The notes: generated by a model from the sequence alone, not told the origin. 64,000 nt of DNA from Henriciella sp. (GCA_017642885.1 JAEPOM010000001.1:124001-188000), one strand, 5' to 3'. Positions 17,306 through 26,710 are shown, counted from the stretch's first letter. Program-made: numbers and translations.

Positions 17306-18652
17306 CTAAATCACTGACCGAACGGCGTCCGCTACGGTCTCAACCGCGTCGTCCATGAGCTTAGCATCGGTGGCTTCAGCCATGACACGAATCAACGGCT
17401 CTGTTCCGGACTTGCGTATCACCAGGCGACCCTTCTTGCCGAGCGCCTTTTCTGCCGACTCAATCGCTTCTTTTACGGCCGCTTCTTCAAGCGGAGCACC
17501 GGACTTGAATCGGATATTGACCAGTTTTTGCGGCACACGGTCGAATACATGAGCGATCTGCGACAACGGCTGATCTTTCTCGACCATTACCGCGAGCACT
17601 TGCAGCGCCGCCATCAACCCATCGCCGGTGGTCGAGAAATCCGACATGACGATATGTCCTGACTGCTCGCCTCCAAGATTGAACCCGCCGTCGCGCATCC
17701 GCTCGACAACGTATCGATCACCAACCTTTGTACGCTCCAGCGCCAAGCCAAGATTGTCCAGATGTTGTTCCAATCCGAGATTGGACATGACCGTTGTGAC
17801 GACGCCGTTCTGGGACAGCTGTCCCTTGGCTTTCCAGTTCTCTGCGATGAGACCGATCAACTGATCGCCATCGATCTCATTGCCCTTCTCATCGATAATG
17901 ATGCAGCGGTCCGCATCGCCATCAAGTGCGATGCCGATATCCGCTCGATAGGTTTTCACCGCCTCTTTCAAAGCTGCCGTGTCCGTCGAACCGACTTCGA
18001 GATTGATATTGAAGCCATTCGGTTCCACGCCGATCGGGAACACTTCGGCGCCGAGTTCGTAAAGCGCCGCCGGTGCGACCTTGTAGGCAGCGCCATTTGC
18101 GCAATCGATGCAGATCCGCAGCCCTTTCAGGTTCATACGACGCGGAAAACTGGCTTTGACGATCTCGACATAGCGTGCCTGCGCATCATCTACGCGCTTG
18201 GTGCGCCCCAGTTCTTCAGGCCCCGCGAGCTTGTCATCAAGCGCACGGTCCATCCGGCTTTCAATTTCAAGCTCGATTTCGTCGGACAATTTATAGCCAT
18301 TCGGTCCAAAAAGCTTGATTCCATTGTCCTCAAAGCTGTTATGGCTGGCCGAGATCATCACCCCGAGATCTGCGCGCAAAGACCGCGTCATCATCGCAAC
18401 GCCTGGCGTCGGTAAGGGCCCAAATAGGGTCACATCCATGCCAACAGAGGTGAATCCAGCCACCAAAGCTGGCTCTATCATATATCCTGATAGGCGAGTA
18501 TCTTTGCCGATAACAACGCTATGACGGCGTGGACTCGTGGTTCTGAAGTACTTTCCAGCCGCCATTCCCAGCCGCATTGCGATCTCTGGAGTCATTGGAG
18601 GTGTGTTCGCAGTGCCACGGATTCCGTCAGTTCCGAAATATTTGCGCGCCAT
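17306..18652 (-). CDS. glmM: Phosphoglucosamine mutase
   Basis: Interconverts glucosamine-6-P and glucosamine-1-P, first committed step with GlmU toward UDP-GlcNAc for peptidoglycan and LPS. 448 residues. Family start [16 protein letters not shown], active-site serine loop [15 protein letters not shown], metal loop DGDADRC, sugar loop GGEQSGHI and phosphate-binding C-terminal motif [12 protein letters not shown] are all intact. A short way upstream on the other strand are a lipoprotein and glmS, which supplies its substrate. Confidence 0.96.
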   Translation of the reverse strand: MARKYFGTDGIRGTANTPPMTPEIAMRLGMAAGKYFRTTSPRRHSVVIGKDTRLSGYMIEPALVAGFTSVGMDVTLFGPLPTPGVAMMTRSLRADLGVMISASHNSFEDNGIKLFGPNGYKLSDEIELEIESRMDRALDDKLAGPEELGRTKRVDDAQARYVEIVKASFPRRMNLKGLRICIDCANGAAYKVAPAALYELGAEVFPIGVEPNGFNINLEVGSTDTAALKEAVKTYRADIGIALDGDADRCIIIDEKGNEIDGDQLIGLIAENWKAKGQLSQNGVVTTVMSNLGLEQHLDNLGLALERTKVGDRYVVERMRDGGFNLGGEQSGHIVMSDFSTTGDGLMAALQVLAVMVEKDQPLSQIAHVFDRVPQKLVNIRFKSGAPLEEAAVKEAIESAEKALGKKGRLVIRKSGTEPLIRVMAEATDAKLMDDAVETVADAVRSVI

Positions 18653-18814
18653 AATGCTCTAAATTCCTTGCCTCGTTCAATTGTACGAGTGTTTACTGAT
18701 CGTCTTGTAGGCGCAATGCCATAGTTTTGCAGCAATTTCCAAGGAAGCTTTCATGGCTTCGTGGCATATGACCTGCATGAGGTGATGCGTTGGGGAAAAG
18801 AGAGGACACGCAAA

Positions 18815-19351
18815 ATGCGTATGAAATCAATCCTGGCGGGCAGTATGCTCGCTCTTACAGTAGCTGGGTGTGCCAATGGAATTCCGGCGGATATGTCCGT
18901 CGCTGACTATTGCGCAGACGCAGATCGCGTATCTGAAGACGTTTGTCGCTTGAAAGTGCAAATTGATGGCAATGCCACCGCGCTTTCTGAAACGAATTTG
19001 AGCCTTGGCGAAGCCCGCCAAATCGCTGACAGCGCCTCTTCGGCCGCTGCAAGCGCCCAGGCTTCAGCTAATGCTGCACAAAACCGCGCTGATGCGGCTT
19101 ACTCTCTAGCGGAGTATCTGTCCGAAAAAGATCTCGATTGTAAAACAACTACGATCCAGAAGTCAGACACTGGGACGTGCGAGCCTGGCTACACTGTGAT
19201 GGGCTGTGTCCAGACCCGCTACACTCACCGTGCCGGAGGCCTGTCCTTCCTGCGTGAGTTGAACAATGAGCAATGTCGCTTCAATAGCCGCGTGCTTGAA
19301 ATGCAAGTGCGCTGCTGCCGCGCTGCAGCGGGCGAGACGAGCGGCTCTTAA
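18815..19351 (+). CDS. Cys-rich lipoprotein of unknown function
   Basis: 178 residues from ATG 18815, preceded by AGAGG. Signal peptide MRMKSILAGSMLALTVAGC with lipobox VAGC; Cys19 would be lipidated. The mature part has an alanine/serine/asparagine-rich stretch (around SAAASAQASANAAQNRADAAY), a probable alanine coiled coil as in Lpp-like lipoproteins, followed by a domain with Cys pairs: DLDC, GTC, MGC, EQC and RCC, plus DYC and DVC near the start, eight Cys beyond the lipid one. These would form disulfides in the periplasm. Not recognised; placed between glmM and glmS, ending at a strong terminator. Confidence 0.75.
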   Translation: MRMKSILAGSMLALTVAGCANGIPADMSVADYCADADRVSEDVCRLKVQIDGNATALSETNLSLGEARQIADSASSAAASAQASANAAQNRADAAYSLAEYLSEKDLDCKTTTIQKSDTGTCEPGYTVMGCVQTRYTHRAGGLSFLRELNNEQCRFNSRVLEMQVRCCRAAAGETSGS

Positions 19352-19386
19352 GCTGCGCGTGCGCTTCAAAAACCAAGACAATTCCG

Positions 19387-19419
19387 ACAAGGGGATCCCG
19401 CTGGGTCCCCTTGTTTTTT
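19387..19419 (+). terminator. Rho-independent terminator after the lipoprotein gene
   Basis: Stem ACAAGGGGATCCC (19387-19399) with GGGTCCCCTTGT (19403-19414, one base bulged), followed by six T (19414-19419). Confidence 0.85.
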
Positions 19420-19546
19420 GTCGAGGTCCACGATTTCCTTTTTTGCGCCCCGGTCTTCGACACATTCCGAAATAGGATTTGCAATGACGCGGGTGTTCGC
19501 GTGGGTCTAGGAGAACCGCGCGACCGATTATGGAGTGGAGTACTAT

Positions 19547-21382
19547 ATGTGTGGGATTATCGGCATTCTCGGCAAAGAGGGTTCAGCGGCGGAGCGCGCG
19601 ATGGAGGCGTTGAAGCGCCTTGAATATCGCGGCTATGATAGCGCCGGCATCGCGACCCTGAATGACGGCAAGCTTGATCGCCGCCGCGCCGCTGGAAAAC
19701 TGAGCAATCTGCAATCCCTACTGCGCGAGGAGCCGATATCCGGCAAGATCGGCATCGGGCACACACGTTGGGCCACTCACGGCGCCGCTACAACTGGCAA
19801 TGCCCATCCACATTTCGCGGGACCGGTCGCGCTGGTGCACAATGGCATCATCGAGAATTTCCGTCGCTTGCGCGATGAGCTGCAGGACAAAGGGCACACA
19901 TTTGAGACGGAAACCGATACCGAAACGGTCGCCCACCTGATCTCCGCGAACATCTCAAGCGGGCTCGCCCCTGAGGCCGCCGTGAAAGCGGCTCTAACGC
20001 GGCTTGAAGGCGCATTCGCTTTGGGCATCCTGGTTGAGGGGCATGAAGACCTGCTGATCGGTGCCCGCAAAGGGTCACCGCTGGTAATCGGTGTCGGCGA
20101 GGAAGAAATGTTCCTCGGCTCTGACGCGCTAGCCGTCGCGCCTTTCACCAATCGCGTCGTCTACCTCGAAGAAGGCGATTGCTGCGTCCTCAGCCGCACG
20201 AGCTACGCGGTTTACGATGCCGAAGGGCACGAAGTTTCGCGCCCTGAAACCATTGTCCAATCTGCGGGCGCGACGGTGGAAAAAGGCAATTATCGCCACT
20301 TCATGCAAAAAGAGATTTTCGAACAGCCCGAAAGCACGGCCCGTACAATCGGAGCCTATGTCAACGCGTTTGAGCAAACGGTTGAGCTGCCGGGCGACGA
20401 AAATGCCATCGACTGGAGTGAGATCACGCATCTCCATATGGTGGCGTGCGGCACGGCCTATTATGCCACGTGCGTCGCCGAATACTGGTTTGAACAGTTC
20501 GCGCATTTGCCGGTGAAGACCGACATCGCGTCCGAGTTCCGATACCGGCAGCCTGCGCTGCCCAAGTCAGGCGGTTTGGCCCTGTTTGTCAGTCAGTCCG
20601 GCGAAACCGCAGATACTTTGGCGGCGCTTCGTTATTGCAAGGAAGCCGGCCTTAAGACCGCCGCTGTCGTCAATGTTCCAACCTCAACCATTGCACGCGA
20701 AGTCGATCTTGTTTTACCGACCCTTGCGGGGCCGGAAATCGGGGTTGCCTCAACCAAAGCCTTCACGGCGCAACTGTGCGCGTTGGCGGCAGCCGTCATC
20801 GCTGCGGGCAAGGCTCGCGGGGTGATTGAGCGCGACCAGGAAGTAAAAATGGTCAATGCGCTCAGCGGCGTACCGCGCCTGATTTCGGATGGGTTTTCGC
20901 TGGACGAACCAATTGCAGCGCTTGCCTATGATCTCTCCAAAGCGCGGGACGTGATTTATCTCGGCCGCGGTGTTCACTATCCAATCGCGCTTGAAGGCGC
21001 GCTGAAGCTGAAAGAAATCAGCTATATTCACGCCGAAGGCTATGCCAGCGGAGAGCTGAAGCATGGACCGATTGCCTTGATCGATGAAGCCACGCCTGTT
21101 GTCTTCGTGGCGCCGTGTGACGCCTTGTTCGACAAGTCGCTGTCAAACTTACAGGAAGTGGCCGCGCGGCGCGGAAATGTCTTGTTGATCTCCGACGCCA
21201 AAGGGCTCGAAGAAGCGGGAGACACCCCCGCCCACATAATCGAAATGCCGGAATGCGATCCGTTTATCGCACCGATTCTATACGCACTGCCGGTGCAGCT
21301 GCTTGCCTACCACATTGCGGTGGAAAAAGGCACGGACGTTGACCAACCTCGCAATCTCGCCAAGTCCGTCACCGTCGAATAA
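19547..21382 (+). CDS. glmS: Glutamine-fructose-6-phosphate aminotransferase
   Basis: Makes glucosamine-6-P from fructose-6-P and glutamine. 611 residues from ATG 19547; the frame has an earlier ATG at 19535, but the family requires Cys next to the start (MCGIIGILG), since this N-terminal Cys is the glutaminase nucleophile. GGAG is six bases upstream. Class II amidotransferase domain (GHTRWATHG, HNGIIENF), then two SIS sugar-isomerase domains (SQSGETADTLAAL; GRGVHYPIALEGALKLKEISYIHAEGYASGELKHGP) and the C-terminus DQPRNLAKSVTVE. No glmS ribozyme was found upstream. Near glmM and the lipoprotein gene. Confidence 0.97.
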   Translation: MCGIIGILGKEGSAAERAMEALKRLEYRGYDSAGIATLNDGKLDRRRAAGKLSNLQSLLREEPISGKIGIGHTRWATHGAATTGNAHPHFAGPVALVHNGIIENFRRLRDELQDKGHTFETETDTETVAHLISANISSGLAPEAAVKAALTRLEGAFALGILVEGHEDLLIGARKGSPLVIGVGEEEMFLGSDALAVAPFTNRVVYLEEGDCCVLSRTSYAVYDAEGHEVSRPETIVQSAGATVEKGNYRHFMQKEIFEQPESTARTIGAYVNAFEQTVELPGDENAIDWSEITHLHMVACGTAYYATCVAEYWFEQFAHLPVKTDIASEFRYRQPALPKSGGLALFVSQSGETADTLAALRYCKEAGLKTAAVVNVPTSTIAREVDLVLPTLAGPEIGVASTKAFTAQLCALAAAVIAAGKARGVIERDQEVKMVNALSGVPRLISDGFSLDEPIAALAYDLSKARDVIYLGRGVHYPIALEGALKLKEISYIHAEGYASGELKHGPIALIDEATPVVFVAPCDALFDKSLSNLQEVAARRGNVLLISDAKGLEEAGDTPAHIIEMPECDPFIAPILYALPVQLLAYHIAVEKGTDVDQPRNLAKSVTVE

Positions 21383-21400
21383 TCTATCACAAAATTTGAT

Positions 21401-21426
21401 AGCCTGACCGTCGGAAACGGTCAGGC
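21401..21426. terminator. Hairpin after glmS, probably bidirectional
   Basis: AGCCTGACCGT (21401-21411) and ACGGTCAGGCT (21416-21426) form a perfect 11-bp stem with a 4-base loop, lying between the glmS stop and the end of the minus-strand small gene at 21441. The T-run is weak on the plus side and better on the minus side (read past 21401). Confidence 0.7.
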
Positions 21427-21440
21427 TATACTTGTCTGGC

Positions 21441-21557
21441 TCATACCACGGTTCCGAACAGACCTACCGAAAGGACTGCGCCAACAACGGCGAGCGGAAC
21501 AGAAAGAGCAGCAGCGAGAAAGCCCTGACGAGCTTCGTTATGGGAGGAAACACGCAT
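21441..21557 (-). CDS. 38-residue hydrophobic protein, probably membrane-inserted
   Basis: Reading leftward from ATG 21557 to TGA at 21441: a short N-terminal polar part (MRVSSHNEARQG) and then one hydrophobic segment, FLAAALSVPLAVVGAVLSVG, ending LFGTVV. AAGGA lies about nine bases upstream of the ATG. Too short to be flagged as an ordinary ORF; supported by the ribosome site, clean segment organisation and the following hairpin. Single-pass small membrane protein of unknown role; could be a regulatory subunit, or a toxin-like peptide. No relative recognised. Confidence 0.6.
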   Translation of the reverse strand: MRVSSHNEARQGFLAAALSVPLAVVGAVLSVGLFGTVV

Positions 21558-21656
21558 GGGATTTATCCTTCTTTGCGTCATTTGAGCAGCGACCATTCGC
21601 TGCCCATGACCTCAATGTAGGAGCCCAATTCCAAAAATCAATGAATAATTTGAATA

Positions 21657-22274
21657 TTATTTAGCGTTCAATAACTCACGCGTTTTGATAGGAACGCTTA
21701 ACCCGGCCAGAACGATATCCATCACACCATCGAGCTCACGCTCCAGCTTCGGCAGCGTCAGGCGCGACCAGAGCTGTGGATAGCGGAATTTCATCGTGGC
21801 CGACTGCATCATCTCCGCGATGAAATGGGGATTTTCCATCGGCGCAAAATCGCCTTCAGCTACGCCCTGTTCGAGGATTTGCACGAGATAGACCCGCTCT
21901 TGCGCAAGCTCTTCATTCGCAAAGGTCGGCCGTTCATGCGCCAGCACTTCTGCGACCTCGAGAACCTTCGCATCATTGTCCAGCTTCTCAAAAGTCGTCT
22001 TCATCGCCGAGTGATGAAACTTACGCATTTTGTCCGGCGCCGACCCCGGCCCACGCGCCAGAGCCGCGTTTTGAGCATTGATTTCCATATTGAGTTTGCG
22101 CGCCATGGCTTCAGCAATATCAATCTTGGAGGCAAAGAAGCGGTAGATATTGCCCGCAGACATATCGCAGTCCCGGGCTATTTCCGCCATCGTCGTTTTG
22201 GCGTAGCCATAATGTTTGATCCGGTCCATAGCAGCATGAAGGATCTGTTCGCGGGTATCGATTTTGTCATTCAT
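21657..22274 (-). CDS. TetR/AcrR-family transcription regulator
   Basis: 205 residues from ATG 22274 (a GTG at 22280 is the alternative). Helix-turn-helix: REQILHAAMDRIKHYGYAKTTMAEIARDCDMSAGNIYRFFASK. The C-terminal domain contains HERPTFANEELAQERVYLVQILEQGVAEGDFAP, the pattern of TetR proteins with a C-terminal domain of the YsiA/YbiH kind. Divergent from gpsA; a palindrome (22302-22319) lies between. Confidence 0.88.
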   Translation of the reverse strand: MNDKIDTREQILHAAMDRIKHYGYAKTTMAEIARDCDMSAGNIYRFFASKIDIAEAMARKLNMEINAQNAALARGPGSAPDKMRKFHHSAMKTTFEKLDNDAKVLEVAEVLAHERPTFANEELAQERVYLVQILEQGVAEGDFAPMENPHFIAEMMQSATMKFRYPQLWSRLTLPKLERELDGVMDIVLAGLSVPIKTRELLNAK

Positions 22275-22301
22275 ACCCACAAGATAAAGGAAAAGTGTGA
22301 A

Positions 22302-22319
22302 TGATCAACAAATTGTTCA
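22302..22319. promoter_or_regulatory. Candidate operator between tetR and gpsA
   Basis: TGATCAA (22302-22308) and TTGTTCA (22313-22319) are inverted with one mismatch and a 4-base spacer. Placement in the 73-base divergent gap suggests autoregulation by the TetR protein. Confidence 0.5.
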
Positions 22320-22347
22320 ATTTCGCACACAGATGTGAGGATTCCGT

Positions 22348-23352
22348 GTGACTGAGCTTACACGCATTGGCGTTCTCGGCGCTGGCGCCTGGGGAACCGC
22401 GCTCGCGGCATCATTGTACGCAAAACAGGATACGCAGCCCCTTGAGATCCCAGTTTGGGCACTGGAGAGCGCTGTTGCTGATCCGTTGCGCTGCGGGAAA
22501 GGCAATCCGGTATTCCTTGCCGGATACGAACTCCCCCCCATGCAGGCCAGCACGGATATAAGTGTGCTGGAAGGGGCGCAGGCAATCCTTGCCGTGGTCC
22601 CCGCGCAATTTGCTCGCGCAAGCTTCAAACAACTTGCTCCGTACGTTTCGGATGGAACACCAATCCTGCTGTGCGCCAAAGGGATCGAACAAAGTACGCT
22701 GAGTCTGATGACCGACGTGCTGGCCGAAACCATCCCACATGCGGTGCCCGCAGTACTATCTGGACCAAGTTTTGCAGCCGACGTCGCGCGCGGCCTTCCC
22801 ACAGCCGTGACGCTTGCGTGTGCAGACGAAACGCTTGGCAAGAAACTGATGGCCGGGATCGGGCAACCCGCTTTCCGACCCTATTGGACTGATGATCTCA
22901 TCGGTGCCGAGATTGGCGGCGCTGTTAAAAACGTCCTCGCAATCGCTTGCGGCATCGTCGAAGGGCTGGAGCTGGGCAAGTCTGCCCACGCCGCGCTCAT
23001 CGCCCGCGGATTTGCCGAAATGACGCGCCTGGGCGTGGCGATGGGTGGACGCGCTGAGACACTGGCGGGGCTTTGCGGGCTCGGCGACCTGGTCCTCACC
23101 TGCTCGTCCCCGCAATCGCGCAATATGAGTTTCGGGCTTGCGCTTGGGCAAGGACAGAGCGTCGAAGCCATTCTAGCTTCGCGCAACGCGGTTACCGAAG
23201 GGGTGGCGACGGCGCCTGCCCTCGTGACCCTAGCTGAACAGAAGGGCGTCGAGATGCCGATCAGCGCCGCCGTGAACGAAGTTCTGTCAGGCCGAACCAC
23301 TGTTCCGGATGCGATGACGGCCCTGCTCTCGCGCCCGTATAAAGGAGAATGA
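22348..23352 (+). CDS. gpsA: Glycerol-3-phosphate dehydrogenase [NAD(P)+]
   Basis: Reduces dihydroxyacetone phosphate to sn-glycerol-3-phosphate for phospholipid synthesis. 334 residues. Rossmann start IGVLGAGAWGTALA, LCAKGIE, LSGPSFAADVARGLPTAVTLA, GGAVKNVLAIACGIVEGLELGKSAHAALIARGFAEM with the catalytic lysine, and GLGDLVLTCSSPQSRN. GTG start with TGAGGA upstream. The YciI-like gene begins one base after its stop. Confidence 0.95.
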   Translation: MTELTRIGVLGAGAWGTALAASLYAKQDTQPLEIPVWALESAVADPLRCGKGNPVFLAGYELPPMQASTDISVLEGAQAILAVVPAQFARASFKQLAPYVSDGTPILLCAKGIEQSTLSLMTDVLAETIPHAVPAVLSGPSFAADVARGLPTAVTLACADETLGKKLMAGIGQPAFRPYWTDDLIGAEIGGAVKNVLAIACGIVEGLELGKSAHAALIARGFAEMTRLGVAMGGRAETLAGLCGLGDLVLTCSSPQSRNMSFGLALGQGQSVEAILASRNAVTEGVATAPALVTLAEQKGVEMPISAAVNEVLSGRTTVPDAMTALLSRPYKGE

Positions 23353-23353
23353 T

Positions 23354-23653
23354 ATGCCGCTATTTCTGGTAAATGCTCGCGATAAGGCGAACAGCAATGA
23401 GCTGCGCCTCGCCAACCGACAGGCCCACTTGCAATGGGCGGGGGATTTCAGCCACAAGATCGCCATGGCCGGGCCTGTGCTGTCCGATGATGGCGGCGCC
23501 ATGATCGGGTCTACGTTCGTGATCGAGTTTGACACCAAAGCGGAAGTTGAAGCCTGGGCCGCCGAAGACCCTTACGCCAAGGCGGGCTTGTTCGACCGCA
23601 CGGAAATCATCCCTTTCCTGTGGCTCATCGGCGATGGACCGAAAAATGCCTGA
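23354..23653 (+). CDS. YciI-like protein
   Basis: 99 residues, single ferredoxin-like domain of the YciI superfamily: MPLFLVNARDKANSNELRLANRQAHLQWAGDFSHKIAMAGPVLSDDGGAMIGSTFVIEFDTKAEVEAWAAEDPYAKAGLFDRTEIIPF, with the conserved His (RQAHLQW) and D-P-Y pattern. Chemistry of the family is mostly unknown. AAAGGAG precedes the ATG. Located between gpsA and the Cys-cluster gene, overlapping the latter by 8 bases. Confidence 0.88.
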   Translation: MPLFLVNARDKANSNELRLANRQAHLQWAGDFSHKIAMAGPVLSDDGGAMIGSTFVIEFDTKAEVEAWAAEDPYAKAGLFDRTEIIPFLWLIGDGPKNA

Positions 23654-24116
23654 TCCAGCCGAGCCGTTCTGGAAATCAAAACGGCTTGAGGAGATGAGCC
23701 CGGAGGAATGGGAGTCGCTGTGCGATGGCTGCGCAAAGTGCTGTCTGATCAAACTCGAGGACGAGGATACGGGCGAGATCGCGCTAACCCGGCTGCACTG
23801 CAAACTGCTCGACAGCGAAACGTGTCAGTGCAGCGATTATCCCAACCGCAAATCGCACGTCCCTGATTGCGTGATCCTGACCCCAAAAGATGTCTCAGAA
23901 CTGCGCTGGATGCCTACCAGCTGCTCATATCGCCTGATCCATGAAGGCAAACCACTGCCGGACTGGCACCACCTCATTTCCGGGGACAAAACCCTGATCC
24001 ACGATCGCGGCGCATCGATTATGGGGCGCACGCTCAGCGAAGAAGCGCTGTTCGATCCGGATGATGCCGACCAGATCGCGGAATGGATCGTCGATTGGGA
24101 CGGAAATGAGCCGTAG
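23646..24116 (+). CDS. YcgN-type cysteine-cluster protein
   Basis: 156 residues. The pattern CDGCAKCC...LHCKLLDSETCQCSDYPNRKSHVPDC is the YkgJ/YcgN (UPF0260) cysteine-cluster family, thought to bind a metal ion; C-terminal half ASIMGRTLSEEALFDPDDADQIAEWIVDW. ATG 23646 overlaps the end of the YciI-like gene (ATGA-like coupling) so translation is probably linked. In many alphaproteobacteria it sits after gpsA and a YciI-like gene, so the three form a conserved cluster. Confidence 0.88.
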   Translation: MPDPAEPFWKSKRLEEMSPEEWESLCDGCAKCCLIKLEDEDTGEIALTRLHCKLLDSETCQCSDYPNRKSHVPDCVILTPKDVSELRWMPTSCSYRLIHEGKPLPDWHHLISGDKTLIHDRGASIMGRTLSEEALFDPDDADQIAEWIVDWDGNEP

Positions 24117-24125
24117 GCGCAGCGG

Positions 24126-25154
24126 TTAAGGCCCCTCGACCTGGTAACCTTTGTCCCGCAGCATGGTGATCACGCTGTCCGGACCAGCGAGATGCCCTGC
24201 TCCAACAGCGATCAGAACCGAACCTGGCTCATCCAACATGGCTTCAATCTGCGGCACCCAGTTCCGATTTCGTTCGACCAGAAGCGACTCATAAACGGGC
24301 CCGCTAAACCCAACGCCATCCGGACTGGCAACAAGAGAGGCGATCCCGGCAATGTCTCCGTCAGCCCATTCATCGACGAGTTGATCCAGCATTTGCGGCG
24401 ACTCGTCGAGCATCAGGGCTGACTCATACAACATCGAGATTTGATCCTCTTCGTCCAGAAGGTCGAAGGCGTCTGCCTGTTGGGATATGGTTTCGAGGAA
24501 CCCAAACGTCTTACCGGCTTCGCTCGCTTCCGCCTCGATCACGGACTCAACGCCGGAGCTCGGATCGTATCCATCAGCCACGAGTTTCATGACCCCCAAA
24601 TTCACGGACGCCATCCACGGTTCGAATGTATTCATCGCATCGAGAGGCACACCGACGGAATCGAACGCGCTCGAAACCACCGCCTCATCCTCTTCCGACA
24701 GGACTTGCTTCAACGTTCGCCCATCCTGGAACATGCCGCGCGCCAGGAAGTCTGTCGCAATCGCGCGCTGCGCCTCCGGGCTGTTCATGTCGACCTCGAA
24801 GACAATCTTGTCTGCTTCGGACAATGCCGCATCAAAGGCATCAGTGCGCCATTGGAGCTCCGGTCGCAGCAGGTGCACGGTCCCGAATATGTGGATCTGA
24901 GTATCCTCATCCGACAAAAGCCAAATCACTGGCGCGCCGGGTCCATTGGTCGCTGTCGCCGCATCAAGCGCCGCCGTAAATTCGAGCTGAAGCGCTGCCT
25001 TGGTCGGGCGCTCAGCCTGTTCCGCCACGACACTCGAACTCCTCGATTGATCGGTATCGACCGGCACAGATCCACCGCAAGCCGAAAGCGCGAGCCCGAT
25101 ACTCAACACTGAAATTCCAAGACCTATCCGACGCATATTGATGACTTTCCTCAT
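24126..25154 (-). CDS. TraB/GumN-family lipoprotein
   Basis: 342 residues from ATG 25154 (ATG 25136 also has AGGAAA upstream). Signal peptide with lipobox LSAC ([10 protein letters not shown]). Body of the TraB/GumN/YbaP type: [44 protein letters not shown], and the C-terminal [24 protein letters not shown] with GAGHLxGPxSV. The GTVH and GAGH blocks each contain a metal-type His and place it with the Tiki-like protease fold; activity in bacteria is not established. A linker of about 55 residues (22-75) separates lipid anchor and domain. Confidence 0.83.
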   Translation of the reverse strand: MRKVINMRRIGLGISVLSIGLALSACGGSVPVDTDQSRSSSVVAEQAERPTKAALQLEFTAALDAATATNGPGAPVIWLLSDEDTQIHIFGTVHLLRPELQWRTDAFDAALSEADKIVFEVDMNSPEAQRAIATDFLARGMFQDGRTLKQVLSEEDEAVVSSAFDSVGVPLDAMNTFEPWMASVNLGVMKLVADGYDPSSGVESVIEAEASEAGKTFGFLETISQQADAFDLLDEEDQISMLYESALMLDESPQMLDQLVDEWADGDIAGIASLVASPDGVGFSGPVYESLLVERNRNWVPQIEAMLDEPGSVLIAVGAGHLAGPDSVITMLRDKGYQVEGP

Positions 25155-25254
25155 ATCTCTCTCTTTGTCTGCCAAGTGTCGCGCGCATTGCATAGAGTTT
25201 ACCCGCATTCGGATGATTGCATCCGCCAAATCCTTCGCGTAAGAGGCGGAGAAC

Positions 25255-25331
25255 GCACCCGTAGCTCAGTTGGATAGAGTACCAGATTCCGAATCTGGGG
25301 GTCACAGGTTCAAATCCTGTCGGGTGCGCCA
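25255..25331 (+). tRNA. tRNA-Arg (CCG)
   Basis: Acceptor GCACCCG/CGGGTGC, D-loop with AGTTGGATA, anticodon stem CCAGA/TCTGG with loop TTCCGAA (anticodon CCG), T-arm ACAGGTTCAAATCCTGT, discriminator G and encoded CCA. Confidence 0.95.
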
Positions 25332-25421
25332 TTTCTTCCTGCAGCGCTTCTGAAACGCCTTATGGTACAAGTCTTGCGACGCTCGTGGGGTTAGAGATGT
25401 GTTGTATATGGGAGCAAGAAT

Positions 25422-25862
25422 ATGAAGTTTCTGACCCTGTTGGGCGCGACGCTCGGCGTCATGCAATGTGCGCACGCTCAGTCGCATGGTGCCAATTTCG
25501 ACGCTTGCGACTACCAAGCACTCGCGGGCGGGTCAGCCTGTTTGGGGAATGAGTCAATCATCGTGGCGGGATCGCCCGATGCGCCGCTCAGCGAAGCCGC
25601 GGTCGAGTTGCGCAATCCGATTGCTCCGCAATCCAATTATACGGCGAAGACCATCGAGGACGACGAGGTCTTCGCGGCCCAGGTCGTGCTTCGCAAAAAT
25701 GGATGTTATGACGGCCGCCTTGATGGTGTGCTTGCCGATGGAACGGTTTACGCCATCAAGCTCTTCGAAGCGAATATGGGACTTGTCCCAACGGGCACAC
25801 TCGGTCCGGAAACCGAAGCAGCGCTTCGTCAGAATCACGATCGTTTCGACATATGTAGATAA
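25422..25862 (+). CDS. Exported peptidoglycan-binding-domain protein
   Basis: 146 residues. Signal peptide [21 protein letters not shown] with probable cleavage after AHA; then a low-content linker and a C-terminal PG_binding_1-like domain, [48 protein letters not shown], where the pattern Y-D-G-x-x-D-G and the final [11 protein letters not shown] are the usual anchor residues. Four Cys in the mature protein (DAC, SAC, NGC and the last ICR) may form disulfides. Embedded between two tRNA genes. Confidence 0.78.
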   Translation: MKFLTLLGATLGVMQCAHAQSHGANFDACDYQALAGGSACLGNESIIVAGSPDAPLSEAAVELRNPIAPQSNYTAKTIEDDEVFAAQVVLRKNGCYDGRLDGVLADGTVYAIKLFEANMGLVPTGTLGPETEAALRQNHDRFDICR

Positions 25863-25863
25863 A

Positions 25864-25950
25864 TGGTGCGGCCGAGAGGACTCGAACCTCCACGGGTTGC
25901 CCCACAGCGACCTCAACGCTGCGCGTCTACCAGTTCCGCCACGGCCGCAC
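25864..25950 (-). tRNA. tRNA-Leu (GAG)
   Basis: On the minus strand: acceptor GTGCGGCC, D-loop GGAACTGGTAGACGC, anticodon stem CAGCG/CGCTG with loop TTGAGGT (anticodon GAG), a long variable arm of the class II type and T-arm GGTTCGAGTCC, encoded CCA. Confidence 0.95.
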
Positions 25951-26023
25951 GCCGGGTAGAGCGGGCCATATACGCGGCAGCGCAGAGATTGTGAAGCGAA
26001 AAGTCTTCGCTATATGCAGTCAA

Positions 26024-26710
26024 ATGTCAGAACGTCCTACAGTGCTCTGGGCCACCAGCCCGTCGCCGGTCTCTTATGAGGCTGCACACGCCGCCATGCA
26101 GGACTATGCACGCGCTATTCGCGAGGATGGGGCGCCGGAATTGATCTGGCTTCTGGAGCATCCGCCGCTCTATACGGCCGGGACGAGTGCCAAAATTCAG
26201 GACCTGCGAGCGCCGGATCGCTTCCCCGTCTATGAAGCCGGACGCGGCGGGCAGTACACCTATCATGGACCTGGTCAACGCGTTGCGTATGTTCTGCTCG
26301 ATCTTGCAAAGCGCGGGCGAGACGTGCGCGCTTTCGTGGCCAATCTTGAGCGTTGGATTATTGAGGCGCTCGCAGCGTTCAATGTGGACGCGGATGTGCG
26401 TGAAGGACGGGTCGGCGTTTGGGTCGACCGGACACAACCTGGCGGACGGGTGCGCGAGGACAAGATTGCGGCGATCGGCGTGCGCCTAAGGCGCTGGGTC
26501 AGTTTTCACGGGATCAGTCTAAATGTTGAGCCGGACCTCGAGCACTTTACAGGCATTACACCCTGCGGAATTGATGATCCACGATATGGCGTGACCAGCC
26601 TCGTCGACCTTGGCCTGCCGGTGGATATGGATGAGGCAGATGAAGCCCTGCGTCAGGCATTTCGAACCGTCTTCAACTCTGAAACGGCGCCAGGAAAACC
26701 GCTGGTCTAG
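26024..26710 (+). CDS. lipB: Octanoyl-[ACP]:protein N-octanoyltransferase
   Basis: Transfers octanoyl groups from ACP to lipoyl domains, the first step of lipoate attachment. 228 residues from ATG 26024; GTG 25991 would add 11 residues unlike the family. Motifs: [26 protein letters not shown] (E. coli has RGGQVTYHGPGQ), [17 protein letters not shown] with the catalytic lysine and ITPCGI with the catalytic cysteine. The stop overlaps the stop of the convergent 26707 gene in CTAG. Confidence 0.94.
   Translation: MSERPTVLWATSPSPVSYEAAHAAMQDYARAIREDGAPELIWLLEHPPLYTAGTSAKIQDLRAPDRFPVYEAGRGGQYTYHGPGQRVAYVLLDLAKRGRDVRAFVANLERWIIEALAAFNVDADVREGRVGVWVDRTQPGGRVREDKIAAIGVRLRRWVSFHGISLNVEPDLEHFTGITPCGIDDPRYGVTSLVDLGLPVDMDEADEALRQAFRTVFNSETAPGKPLV

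Noticed and set aside
19420-19546. glmS ribozyme upstream of glmS
   Set aside because: The ribozyme is a feature of Firmicutes and no matching structure was seen; the gap is short and plain.
21432-21620. Plus-strand 62-residue reading frame after glmS
   Set aside because: It has no ribosome site, an unusual composition, and runs across the glmS hairpin; the minus-strand 38-codon frame explains the region better.
25255-25950. tRNA-linked genomic island or attachment site
   Set aside because: Two tRNA genes flank a small peptidoglycan-binding gene, but no integrase, direct repeat of a tRNA end or composition change was seen.
26024-26710. [12 protein letters not shown] in LipB as an unusual motif
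   Set aside because: Gln at this position is a common form of the family, so it is not an anomaly.
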